Shown here: piece by piece, positions 18,045-26,625 of the stretch
Position numbering within the stretch: position 1 is the stretch's first letter
How the letters are laid out: each line of letters begins with the position of its first letter
From: Oxalobacteraceae bacterium
Lineage (GTDB): Bacteria > Pseudomonadota > Gammaproteobacteria > Burkholderiales > Burkholderiaceae_D
Reading direction: 5' to 3'
NCBI GenBank assembly: GCA_027490725.1
Contig: JAIXXN010000079.1
Span: forward strand, 1 to 64,000
DNA: 64,000 nt
Notes under the pieces: generated by a model
What the model was told of the DNA's origin: nothing
Seen by the model: only the letters and a program-made list of their open reading frames with translations
Database searches by the model: none
Program-made: the position numbers and the translations under genes

Positions 18045-19022
18045 TCACTGGCGCACGCTCGCGCCAGCATCGCCCGTCTGCAGCAGCCAGCGCCGCGCGG
18101 TGGTGATCAGTTGCTCGGACAGGGCGCGCGTGTAGGGTGTGTCGATGTCCCAGTGCTGCCAGAACAGTGGTACATCCAGTACTTGAGCCAGCCCCGGAGC
18201 CAAACCCGGTGCCAAGCCCGGAGCGAGCCCCTGAGCGCGCTCCTGCGCGGCGCCTAGATCGACCAGTGTGCCGTCGCGCAAGCCCTGTGCGCACTGCAGG
18301 ACGGGCAGCATGCCGTAGCCCAGTCCGGCGGTGACGAAGCGCAGAAAGCCTTCCGAACTGGCGATGGCGTGATGGGGCAGGGCGCCGGTGTAGCCAGTAG
18401 CCTGTTCGATAAAGCGCTCCTGCAGCGCATCTTTGCGGTCAAAGATGAGCAGCGGCGCAGTCTGTACGGCCGCCGCATGCAGGCCGTCCGGGAACCAGCG
18501 CTGCGCGAACGCGGGACTGGCCACGCACTGATAGCGCATGGTGCCCAGTGGCGTCGCGCTGGTGCCGGCGACTTTGGCAGTTTCGCTGGTCACGCAGCCA
18601 AACACCCGTCCTTCACGCAATATGGTCAGGGTGTGGTCCTGATCATCAAGGCGGATCTGCAGCATGCAATCGCCGCGCAGCATCAGCGGCGTGACGGCTT
18701 CCTGCAGCCAGGTGGCGGCGCTGTCGGCATTCACGGCAATCGCGATTTCCGGGCGGTAACTGCCATGTTCGGGCTGTTGCAGCAGCGTCGCTTCGAGTAG
18801 CCGCACCTGCCGGTAGTGGGCGATCAGGCGCTGTCCGGCCGGCGTCGCGACGGGCGGCTGGCTGCGCACGATCAGCAATTCGCCGGCACTGTTTTCCAGC
18901 AGGCGCAAGCGCTGCGAGACGGCCGACTGGGTAATCGCCAGCGCTGCTGCAGCCTTGTCGAAACTGCCATATTCGATCACGGCATCGAGAGCGGCGAGAC
19001 CCCGGTAGTCGACCTGTTTCAT
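18045..19022 (-). CDS. argP: LysR-family regulator of the ArgP (IciA) type
   Basis: 325 residues from the ATG at 19022, preceded by AGGA; the longer frame to 19175 lacks this. It has the LysR winged helix at the N-terminus (DAVIEYGSFDKAAAALAIT, then SAVSQRLRLLE) and an effector-binding domain. It is divergent from a LysE/ArgO exporter, the classic arrangement in which ArgP with arginine or lysine activates argO. An unusual feature is a GLAP tetrapeptide repeated three times, then GLAQ, near residue 280. This is a small insertion not expected in the family. The call rests on sequence plus gene pairing. Confidence 0.88.
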   Translation of the reverse strand: MKQVDYRGLAALDAVIEYGSFDKAAAALAITQSAVSQRLRLLENSAGELLIVRSQPPVATPAGQRLIAHYRQVRLLEATLLQQPEHGSYRPEIAIAVNADSAATWLQEAVTPLMLRGDCMLQIRLDDQDHTLTILREGRVFGCVTSETAKVAGTSATPLGTMRYQCVASPAFAQRWFPDGLHAAAVQTAPLLIFDRKDALQERFIEQATGYTGALPHHAIASSEGFLRFVTAGLGYGMLPVLQCAQGLRDGTLVDLGAAQERAQGLAPGLAPGLAPGLAQVLDVPLFWQHWDIDTPYTRALSEQLITTARRWLLQTGDAGASVRQ

Positions 19023-19106
19023 TAGTTTTCCTAATATTTGGTGATTTATATTAATTATACTTATCTTTGCGGGGCCCTTAAGCTGAGGTTTTGCGCGGGG
19101 AACTCG

Positions 19107-19712
19107 ATGGTGGCGACAGCTTTTCTGAAGGGTATGGGACTGGGTGGCAGCCTGATTGTGGCAATCGGTTCGCAAAATGCGTATCTATTACGGCAGGCGC
19201 TGAAACGGGAATTTGTGCTCAGCTGCATCACCATCTGCGTGCTGTGCGATGTGCTGCTGATCGGCGCCGGTGTGGCGGGCATGGGAGAACTGATCGTGCA
19301 AGCGCCGGACCTACTGATGCTGATCAAGTTTGCCGGCGCGGCGTTTCTGGGCTGGTATGGCTGGCGCGCGGCCCGCGCCGCGCTGCAGCCAGGCAGTCTG
19401 CAGACGGACCCCGGTGCCGGGGCCAGTGACCGGCGCACGGTGCTAACGGCGATGCTGGCCTTCAGTCTGCTCAATCCCCATGTATATCTGGATACCGTGG
19501 TGTTGCTCGGTTCGATAGCTGGCCAGCAGGGCGTCACGGGGCGCTGGTGGTTTGCCGGCGGCGCCATGCTGGCCTCGCTGCTCTGGTTCACCATGCTGGG
19601 TCTGGGTGCGCGCTACCTGCAAGCGATCTTCGCCCGGCCCCGCGCCTGGCAAGTGCTGGATGCACTGATCGCGCTGGTGATGTGGAGCCTGGCCCTATCC
19701 CTGCTGGTCTGA
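19107..19712 (+). CDS. argO: LysE/ArgO-family amino-acid exporter
   Basis: 201 residues from the ATG at 19107, with GGGGAA upstream. It is an inner-membrane protein with about six segments. The LysE family signature is near the start (GLGGSLIVAIGSQNAYLLRQ), and FSLLNPHVYLDTVVLLG is near residue 120. It exports basic amino acids such as arginine or lysine, and its expression is probably controlled by the divergent argP; the roughly 85-base AT-rich gap between them would hold the operator. Confidence 0.92.
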   Translation: MVATAFLKGMGLGGSLIVAIGSQNAYLLRQALKREFVLSCITICVLCDVLLIGAGVAGMGELIVQAPDLLMLIKFAGAAFLGWYGWRAARAALQPGSLQTDPGAGASDRRTVLTAMLAFSLLNPHVYLDTVVLLGSIAGQQGVTGRWWFAGGAMLASLLWFTMLGLGARYLQAIFARPRAWQVLDALIALVMWSLALSLLV

Positions 19713-19857
19713 TAGGAAGCACAAGGGGGTGTGTTAAACGGCAACACTTTACCGGCGTTTAGCATGCTCGACGGTATCGCCGCGTGACGGGTTCGGCATA
19801 CAATGGGCTGAGTCTATATCCAACCGTCCGGCCCGGCGCCGAAACGCAGGGTCTCCT

Positions 19858-22176
19858 ATGAGTTCAGTTCTCGGTAATTACGCCCATCTCTCCGCAGTGG
19901 CCGCAGCATTTGCGGCAGATGCCATTCTGAGCACATTGCTGATTTTTCTATGGCTGATGCAGCGCAAGGAAAAGCACGCGCTGTTCTGGGGGCTGGGGCA
20001 GTTGGCGGTGATGAGTGGCATCGTGCTATGGTTTATTGGCGACCGCTATCTGGCCGAAGTCTGGCGGATTCCCCTGTGTGCCCTGCTGCTTGCTGCTGGC
20101 ATGGTGGGTTACTGGAGCGGCACCAAATACTTTCTCGGCGAATTACACGCCTACCAGCAGCGCTGGCTAGTACCTGTCGCGCTAGCGATCGCGCTGCTCA
20201 GCTACGCGGTCTGGCAGGCTCAGCCAGCACTGCTGGCACCCGGCAGTGCTGCGCTGCTGGGCATCGTGATGCTGTGGTGCGGGCAGCGCCTGATGCGCAG
20301 CAAAAATCGCTACCAGTTACTGGGCGTAACGCTGCTGCTGCGCGGCGCTTTTAATCTGCTGAGTGCCATGACGCTGGGGCCGGAGCTGTATCTGTTCTGG
20401 TTTGTCGGCACTACCCTGCTGAAGACGCTCAGCATGCTGGGCCTGATTTACGCGGTGCAGGAGGAAATCCAGCAACGCTATGCGCGCACCATCGATAGTC
20501 TGAGCAATGGTTTTCTGATCCGGGATCGGCACGGCGCCGTGCTGGTGGCCAACGAGCGCTGCGCGCGCCTGCTGGGCTATCCTGGTCCGGCCGACCTGAT
20601 CGGCAAACATGTGAGCGAACTGCTGCCCGGGCTGACGCGCGCCATGGCGGATGATTATTTCCGGCGCTTTATGGCGCCCGGCGCCGTGTATCCGCTAGTG
20701 GAAACGGCGATGTTCCAGATGCACAATGGCACCCGTCTACCGGTGGAAATGCTGGCCTCGCCCTACGAGGAGCGCGGCCGCCTGTATTGTCTGGTGCAGT
20801 TGCTCGACATCAGCGAGCGCACCCGCAAGGACGATCTGCTGCGCCAGGCCGCCAATATCGATCCGATCACCGGTTATTGCAATCGTCATGCGCTCACCAG
20901 CCACCTGAAAGATGCGGTCGCGGCGGCGCAGCAGGACGGCAGCGAAGCGGCGGTACTGTTCATCGATCTGGATAAATTCAAACGCGTCAATGATTCCTTC
21001 GGTCATGCAGTGGGCGATGAATTGCTACGCCAGTTTGCGCGCCGTCTGCATGCCGTGCTGGGGCCTCAGGATGTGCTGGCGCGTTTCGGTGGCGATGAAT
21101 TCATCGTGGTGTTGCCGGGGCTGGCACAAGGCAGTGCCGAAACCCGCGCCGCGCAGATTGCCGCGCAGATCCTGGCGGCAATGGAAGCCAGTTTTACCGT
21201 TACCCACCATGTGATCGGCGTTTCAGCCAGCGTGGGCGTGGCGTGCTATCCGCAGCACGGGGTCGATGGTGCGACCCTGATCCGGCATGCCGACATCGCC
21301 ATGTATGTGGCCAAGAAGAATGGCCGCGGCGAAGTGCGCTTCTTTAACGATGCCATGAATGCCGCCGCAAAGGATGCGCTGGTGATCGATGGCGCCTTGC
21401 GCAATGCGATTCCCGGTCAGGAGTTACGGCTGGTGTATCAGGCCATTACCAGTTCCGTCAGCGGCAATATGACCAAGGTGGAAGCGCTGCTGCGCTGGCA
21501 GAGTGCGACGCTGGGCAATGTCACGCCGGACCGTTTCATTCCGGTGGCCGAGGATAGTGGCCTGATCGTCGAGATCGGCACCTGGGTGCTCAACGAAGCC
21601 TGCCGTCAGCTGGGAGTCTGGAAGAGTGGTGCGCTCGGCGCACTGACCATGAGCATCAATGTCTCGGCCTGGCAACTGGCCGATCCGGACTTTGTCGGGC
21701 TGGTGAAACAGGCGCTGGCGCGTCACGATCTGGCACCTCAGCAACTGGAACTGGAATTGACGGAACGCGTGCTGATCGACGACGGCGGTCAGGTGCAAAG
21801 TGTGCTGGCCCAGTTGCGCGGGCTGGGGATAGGAATTTCGCTCGACGATTTCGGCACCGGCTATTCCTCGCTCAGCTATCTGACGCAGTTCCACCTGAAC
21901 ACGCTGAAAATCGACCGTGCGTTTGTGATGGATATCGAACACAGTGAACGCAGCAATAATCTGGTGCATGCCATCATTGCGATGGGCCAGAGTCTGGGAT
22001 TGCAACTGGTGGCAGAAGGGGTGGAAACGGCGGGCCAGGCGGCCATCTTGAAACGGCTGGGTTGCCATCATCTGCAGGGCTTCCATATTTCGCTGCCGAT
22101 TCCGCCGGACGAAATGCTGGCGCTGGCTGGCCGTTTGCACGGTGCCAGTTCTGCCGAAGCGGCGCTGGCTACTTAG
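19858..22176 (+). CDS. Membrane PAS-GGDEF-EAL cyclic-di-GMP protein
   Basis: 772 residues. About seven N-terminal membrane helices (to about 205), a PAS domain (about 215-320), GGDEF (about 330-490) and EAL (about 500-765). The GGDEF signature is intact near 410 but the upstream allosteric I-site is lost (GPQD instead of RxxD). In the EAL domain EALLRW (near 541) and DDFGTGYSSLSYL (near 662) are present, so phosphodiesterase activity is likely, and cyclase activity is possible without product inhibition. A TACAAT -10 lies about 60 bases upstream. Neighbours give no partner. Confidence 0.95.
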   Translation: MSSVLGNYAHLSAVAAAFAADAILSTLLIFLWLMQRKEKHALFWGLGQLAVMSGIVLWFIGDRYLAEVWRIPLCALLLAAGMVGYWSGTKYFLGELHAYQQRWLVPVALAIALLSYAVWQAQPALLAPGSAALLGIVMLWCGQRLMRSKNRYQLLGVTLLLRGAFNLLSAMTLGPELYLFWFVGTTLLKTLSMLGLIYAVQEEIQQRYARTIDSLSNGFLIRDRHGAVLVANERCARLLGYPGPADLIGKHVSELLPGLTRAMADDYFRRFMAPGAVYPLVETAMFQMHNGTRLPVEMLASPYEERGRLYCLVQLLDISERTRKDDLLRQAANIDPITGYCNRHALTSHLKDAVAAAQQDGSEAAVLFIDLDKFKRVNDSFGHAVGDELLRQFARRLHAVLGPQDVLARFGGDEFIVVLPGLAQGSAETRAAQIAAQILAAMEASFTVTHHVIGVSASVGVACYPQHGVDGATLIRHADIAMYVAKKNGRGEVRFFNDAMNAAAKDALVIDGALRNAIPGQELRLVYQAITSSVSGNMTKVEALLRWQSATLGNVTPDRFIPVAEDSGLIVEIGTWVLNEACRQLGVWKSGALGALTMSINVSAWQLADPDFVGLVKQALARHDLAPQQLELELTERVLIDDGGQVQSVLAQLRGLGIGISLDDFGTGYSSLSYLTQFHLNTLKIDRAFVMDIEHSERSNNLVHAIIAMGQSLGLQLVAEGVETAGQAAILKRLGCHHLQGFHISLPIPPDEMLALAGRLHGASSAEAALAT

Positions 22177-22204
22177 GGCTGACTACTTAGTGCTGGCTAC
22201 TTAG
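22164..22204. repeat. Three tandem copies of a 13-14-base unit covering two stop codons
   Basis: GCTGGCTACTTAG, GGCTGACTACTTAG and TGCTGGCTACTTAG follow one another. The first contains the stop of the GGDEF-EAL gene and the third contains the stop of the convergent small gene. The pattern suggests slippage or local duplication at the convergent ends. Confidence 0.85.
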
Positions 22205-22565
22205 CGCGGTCGCTAGTTGCCAGTTTCTGTGCCGCTTCGTCCTTGTTGAGGATCCAGATGCGGTCGATATTGCCCCAGCTATCGACTGTGTAGTTGACCA
22301 CCAGATCGGTGCCGCGCACGGCGGCTGGTAGTTCGATCAGATTGTCCTGATTGAAGATGCGCGCCGAAGGCGCTAGCTGGCGCGATTTGCCGTCGATCAG
22401 CACTTCGGGAAAATAGGCTGGCGTCATTTTGCCGCGCACGGCGTTGGCAGGAAAGGGCCGCTCCAGCGGCTGCTGCTGGGCTAATGCCGCCGTGCCGAAC
22501 AGGCTGGCCAGCAACACTAGCAGTAACGGTAACAGCGACGCTAATCGTAATCCGAATCGGTACAT
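22197..22565 (-). CDS. Small secreted protein of unknown function
   Basis: 122 residues from the ATG at 22565, with a clear signal peptide (LLPLLLVLLASLFGTAALAQ). The mature part of about 90 residues has no recognised family. It contains a short VVNYTVDSWGNIDRIWIL segment that looks like the end of a TonB C-terminal-like or energy-transducer fold, but this is tentative. A longer frame to 23450 runs through the NRAMP-family gene in another frame and is rejected. It follows that transporter gene by about 60 bases on the same strand and may be cotranscribed. Confidence 0.7.
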   Translation of the reverse strand: MYRFGLRLASLLPLLLVLLASLFGTAALAQQQPLERPFPANAVRGKMTPAYFPEVLIDGKSRQLAPSARIFNQDNLIELPAAVRGTDLVVNYTVDSWGNIDRIWILNKDEAAQKLATSDRAK

Positions 22566-22624
22566 GAGGTTTCTCCGCTGCGATGGGCCGGCGGCGGGCA
22601 GCAGCCGCGCCGAAGATGGGCCAA

Positions 22625-23920
22625 TTATATCGCCAGCGTCACCAGCATGGCCGTCACGGCCAGTGCCATCACGCCGGTGCACAGCCAGCCCAGCACCCGC
22701 AGTCGGCGCGAAATGACCAGTCTGCCCATGACGGCAGGGCGTTGCGCCAGCAACATCACCACCACCATGATGGGCACCGAGATTACTCCGTTGAGTACGG
22801 CACTCCAGTACAGCGCGCGGATCGGATCGATGCTGGTAAAGCACAGCAGGGTACCGATCACGGTGGCGGCGATAATGATGCCGTAGAACTTGCGCGCGCT
22901 GCCATACTGTAATTCCAGACTGCCACGCCAGTGCATGGCGCCGGCGATCGCATACGCGGCCGAGCCGGCCAGTACCGGCACGGCCAGCAAGCCGGTGCCG
23001 ATGATGCCCATACTGAACAGGGCGAACGCCAGCTCGCCGGCAAGCGGCCGCAAGGCCTGCGCGGCCTGTGCCGAGGACGTGATGTCGCGTATGCCCTGCG
23101 CACCGAGCGTGGCAGCGGTGGTCAGCATGATGCAGAGCGCCACCAGATTCGAGAACGCCATGCCGACCACGGTATCGACCTTGATGCGCTGCAGTTGCAC
23201 CTCGGCCTGATCGTAAGCGTGCTTGAGCGCATGGGCATGGGGATCGGCATGCAGGTCTTCGACTTCCTGCGAGGCTTGCCAGAAAAACAGATAGGGGCTG
23301 ATGGTGGTGCCGAACACGGCGACGACGGTGGTGACGTAGGCGGTATGCCATGACAGTGCCGGCAGCACGGTGGCGTGCAGGATCTGCCCCCACGGCAGCT
23401 GCAGGCTGAGTGCCGTGGCGACGTAGGCGAACAGGGCCAATGTGAGCCACTTCAACACCCTGACGTAACGGTGGTAAGGCAGCAAGACCTGCAGCAGCAG
23501 GCAGACCGCACCTGAGCCTGCTGCAAACCAGTGACTGCCACTACCGGCCAGCAGACTGAGCGCCTGTCCCATGGCGGCAATGTCGGCCGCGATATTGATG
23601 GTGTTGGCGACCAGTAGCAGCGTGACCAGGGTGTACAGCAGCGGACGCGGCAGATGGCGGCGCATATTGCCGGCCAGCCCGCTGCCACTGACGCGGCCGA
23701 TGCGCGCACTGATGGCCTGTATGCCGACCATCAGCGGCAAGGTCAGCACCACCGTCCACAGCATGTTGAAGCCGAATTGCGCACCGGCCTGCGAATAGGT
23801 GGCGATGCCGCTGGGATCATCATCGGCGGCGCCGGTAATCAGTCCAGGGCCGAGCTTGGCTAACCAGCTGGCGCGCGGTGCTGCGGATGGGGCGGGTGTG
23901 ACGGGCGGCAGTGCTTCCAT
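22625..23920 (-). CDS. NRAMP-family metal transporter, non-canonical metal-site motifs
   Basis: 431 residues with about eleven membrane helices. Helix 1 carries GAADDDPSGIATYSQ where canonical Mn/Fe NRAMPs have DPGN, and helix 6 reads FGTTISPYLFFWQASQE where the canonical MPH motif lies. The Asp is kept but the Asn and Met/His ligands are replaced, so the substrate may not be Mn2+ or Fe2+; the NRAMP-related subfamily includes magnesium transporters. The family assignment is firm and the substrate is open. A small secreted protein gene follows on the same strand. Confidence 0.88.
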   Translation of the reverse strand: MEALPPVTPAPSAAPRASWLAKLGPGLITGAADDDPSGIATYSQAGAQFGFNMLWTVVLTLPLMVGIQAISARIGRVSGSGLAGNMRRHLPRPLLYTLVTLLLVANTINIAADIAAMGQALSLLAGSGSHWFAAGSGAVCLLLQVLLPYHRYVRVLKWLTLALFAYVATALSLQLPWGQILHATVLPALSWHTAYVTTVVAVFGTTISPYLFFWQASQEVEDLHADPHAHALKHAYDQAEVQLQRIKVDTVVGMAFSNLVALCIMLTTAATLGAQGIRDITSSAQAAQALRPLAGELAFALFSMGIIGTGLLAVPVLAGSAAYAIAGAMHWRGSLELQYGSARKFYGIIIAATVIGTLLCFTSIDPIRALYWSAVLNGVISVPIMVVVMLLAQRPAVMGRLVISRRLRVLGWLCTGVMALAVTAMLVTLAI

Positions 23921-23999
23921 GCGGGCAGCTTTCGGGTGGGGGCACTGATTTATTCATGGTGGTGGGCACGCGGAGGGGTGTTCCCACCAAGTGCCTGTT

Positions 24000-24143
24000 C
24001 TGCTTTGTTCTATTGATGCTCCTGCTTTCTTCTATTCTCTTCTATTTTTTCTGCTTTGCCGGTTTTACGGAAGCTAATCGCGGTTTTCTGCTTTAAATAG
24101 ACGCAAACAGAAGGAAATAGAAGAAAAAATAGGAGGAAGCAGA
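24000..24143. repeat. Pyrimidine-rich repeats with imperfect inverted copy
   Basis: CTGCTTT occurs at 24000, 24022, 24051 and 24088. TTCTATT occurs at 24008, 24030 and 24040. The reverse complement of about 24113-24142 matches 24022-24049 closely with a 2-base indel, so an RNA or cruciform stem of about 28 bases is possible. It lies in the 413-base gap between the NRAMP-family gene and the TonB receptor gene, upstream of the Pho box. No gene is seen in this gap. Confidence 0.6.
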
Positions 24144-24213
24144 ACACGCAGGCTGACCGGGGGTCCCGATCGTGAACCGCCAGCCCTACCCGCTGATCGG
24201 CCAGTGTCTGCCT

Positions 24214-24269
24214 CTGTCATCAAGTTGTCATGGCGGCGTCATGGACGCGTCACATGTAGTTTCTACAAT
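24214..24269 (+). promoter_or_regulatory. Double Pho box and -10 element (PhoB-type promoter)
   Basis: Four 7-base PhoB half-sites at exact 11-base spacing: CTGTCAT (24214), TTGTCAT (24225), GCGTCAT (24236) and GCGTCAC (24247). A TACAAT -10 starts at 24264, ten bases after the last half-site, which is the standard PhoB architecture replacing the -35. It drives the TonB receptor-phosphoesterase pair. Confidence 0.88.
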
Positions 24270-24333
24270 CTTGCGAGTTAGCTTAGTTTGGCTTCGTTAC
24301 GCTACTTCATTCACTCACAAGAAAGAATACATC

Positions 24334-26625
24334 ATGCAACAGCGCTTCCCTCTGAAACCACTGTGCCTGCTGGTACTGCAGGCGCTGGCCTGTCACGCCA
24401 CTGCTTCTGCTTCTGCTGCTGAGGTAGCTGTTTCCGCTGCCACCTCGGCTGCCGCTGCCGCTGCGCCTGCGAGCGTCGACAGCAGTCTGGCCGCTGCCGT
24501 ACTGAGCCCGATGCAAACGGTGGAGATCACCGGTCGCGGTCAGTCGCGTCAGGTACAGAACATCAACAAAGCCGATCTGGCCGATGCGCTGCCAGGCACC
24601 AGTGCCCTGAAAGTGCTGGAAAAACTGCCGGGTGTTAACTTCCAATCGGCCGATCCTTTCGGTGCCTACGAATGGTCGACCCGCTTCAGCGTGCGCGGCT
24701 TTAGCCAGAACCAGCTGGGCTTTACGCTGGACGGCGTACCGCTCGGCGACATGAGCTACGGTAATAACAACGGCCTGCACATCAGCCGCGCCATCTCCTC
24801 GGAAAACATCGGCAGCGTCTCCGTTTCGCAAGGCGCAGGCGCACTGGCGACGGCGTCGACCAGCAACCTCGGTGGTACCGTGCAGTTCTTTACCCTGGCA
24901 CCAAGCGACGAACGTGGCCTGACTTTTGCACAGACCTTCGGCAGCGACTCGACCTCGCGCACCTTTGCCCGCGTCGATACCGGCCTGCTGAACGGTGTTG
25001 CCAAGGCTTACCTGAGCGGCACCCGCCAGCGCACCGATAAAACCAAGGGCGTCGGTGGCCAGAATCAGGACCAGCTGAACTCGCGCTTCGTGTTCAACTT
25101 CGGCGACAACAGCCTGACCGGCTTCCTCAATTATTCCGATCGTCGCGAAGTCGACTATCAGGACGTATCGCTGGAAATGGTTAAGCGTCTCGGTTCCCAG
25201 TGGGATAACTACGAAGGCGACTGGCAGCGTGCCGTCAACGCCGCTACCGGCAAATTCAGCGGTGCAGTCAACAGCCTCGACGATGCCTACTATTCGGCCG
25301 GTGGCCTGCGCAAGGACACCCTCGGCGGCCTGAGTCTGAATCTGAATTTCAGCAGCAACGTCGCGTTGCACACCACTGCCTACCACCATGACAATGAAGG
25401 TCAGGGCCACTGGTACACCCCTTACGTGGCGACCAATGCGAGCAATCCGATTTCGCTGCGTACCACCGAATATTCGATCGGTCGCGATGGCGTGACCAGC
25501 GATCTGAGCTGGGAAATCGGCGCGCATACCGTGAACTTCGGTGTGTGGGGCGAACGCAGCAACCATACCGCTAGCCGCAACTACTATGGCGTTACCGGCC
25601 CGGCCGACACCATGGTGTTCCTGTCGAAGCCATTCCGCACCGACTGGAAGCAGAATTTCATCACCACCACCTCGCAGTACTATCTGCAGGACAGCTTCAG
25701 CGCAATGGACGGCAAGCTGAAAATCAATGCCGGCTTCAAAGGCATGGACGTGGCGATCAAGGCGACCAATCTGGTGGGCAGCCGCGCTGCCGGCGAACTG
25801 AGCGCAGAGAAATCCTTCCTGCCACAGGTCGGCTTCAACTACGCCATCAGCAAGGATGACGAAGTGTTTGCTTCGGCATCGAAAAACCTGCGTGCTTTCC
25901 AGCCAGGCGTGAGCGGTCCTTTCTCGCAAACCCAGGCAGCTTTTGACGCCGGTGTCGCCAAGCTGAAACCGGAAACCTCGGTGAATCTGGATCTGGGCTA
26001 CCGCTTCAAGCGCGCCGATATCCAGGGTTCGCTGGCCGTCTACAACGCGCGCTTCGATGACCGTCAGCTGAGCGTAGCCACCTGCGCCGGCATCGTCGGT
26101 TGCCCATCGACGCTGGTCAATGTGGGTAAAATCGATACCCGTGGCGTGGAAGCCATCGCCGTGTGGAAACTCAGCCGTGAACTGAGCTGGTTCAACTCCG
26201 CCACCTTCAATGATTCGAAATACAAGTCCGACTACATGGATGGCAAGAATCTGGTGGCAGTCAGTGGCAAACAGGTGGTCGATGCCCCGCGCGTACTGTT
26301 CAATACCGAAGCTTCGTACGACAACGCTGGCTGGTTCGCCCGTCTTGGCGCCAAGTACACCGGCAAGCGTTACTACACCTACCTGAACGATGGCGGCGTG
26401 CCATCGTTCTGGCTGGCTAATCTGTCGGCCGGTTACAAGCTGAAGTCGGTGGGCATGCTGAAAGATCTGACCCTGCAGGCGAACGTCACCAATCTGTTCG
26501 ACAAACAGTACATCAGCTCGATTGGTACCAATGGCTTCCAGGCCAGCGACACCACCGGCACGGCGCAGACCTTGCTGACCGGTGCACCACGTCAGGTGTT
26601 CATCTCGTTGAACGGTAAGCTGTAA
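24334..26625 (+). CDS. TonB-dependent outer-membrane receptor
   Basis: 763 residues from the ATG at 24334 (AGAAAG upstream); a frame from 24172 would overlap the promoter and is rejected. A signal peptide and Ala-rich leader are followed by a TonB-box-like TVEITG near residue 60, a plug domain (ADALPGTSALKVLEKLPGV) and a 22-strand barrel ending QVFISLNGKL. The Pho box upstream and the overlapping phosphoesterase gene suggest uptake of a phosphorylated compound released or bound at the surface. The substrate is inferred from context only. Confidence 0.92.
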   Translation: MQQRFPLKPLCLLVLQALACHATASASAAEVAVSAATSAAAAAAPASVDSSLAAAVLSPMQTVEITGRGQSRQVQNINKADLADALPGTSALKVLEKLPGVNFQSADPFGAYEWSTRFSVRGFSQNQLGFTLDGVPLGDMSYGNNNGLHISRAISSENIGSVSVSQGAGALATASTSNLGGTVQFFTLAPSDERGLTFAQTFGSDSTSRTFARVDTGLLNGVAKAYLSGTRQRTDKTKGVGGQNQDQLNSRFVFNFGDNSLTGFLNYSDRREVDYQDVSLEMVKRLGSQWDNYEGDWQRAVNAATGKFSGAVNSLDDAYYSAGGLRKDTLGGLSLNLNFSSNVALHTTAYHHDNEGQGHWYTPYVATNASNPISLRTTEYSIGRDGVTSDLSWEIGAHTVNFGVWGERSNHTASRNYYGVTGPADTMVFLSKPFRTDWKQNFITTTSQYYLQDSFSAMDGKLKINAGFKGMDVAIKATNLVGSRAAGELSAEKSFLPQVGFNYAISKDDEVFASASKNLRAFQPGVSGPFSQTQAAFDAGVAKLKPETSVNLDLGYRFKRADIQGSLAVYNARFDDRQLSVATCAGIVGCPSTLVNVGKIDTRGVEAIAVWKLSRELSWFNSATFNDSKYKSDYMDGKNLVAVSGKQVVDAPRVLFNTEASYDNAGWFARLGAKYTGKRYYTYLNDGGVPSFWLANLSAGYKLKSVGMLKDLTLQANVTNLFDKQYISSIGTNGFQASDTTGTAQTLLTGAPRQVFISLNGKL

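Noticed and set aside
22566..23450. N-terminal extension of the small secreted protein into the NRAMP-family gene
   Set aside because: It would read the transporter gene in another frame; the ATG at 22565 begins a proper signal peptide.
23911..24096. 61-codon plus-strand frame upstream of the TonB receptor
   Set aside because: It lies over repeats, has no ribosome site and overlaps the start of the NRAMP-family gene.
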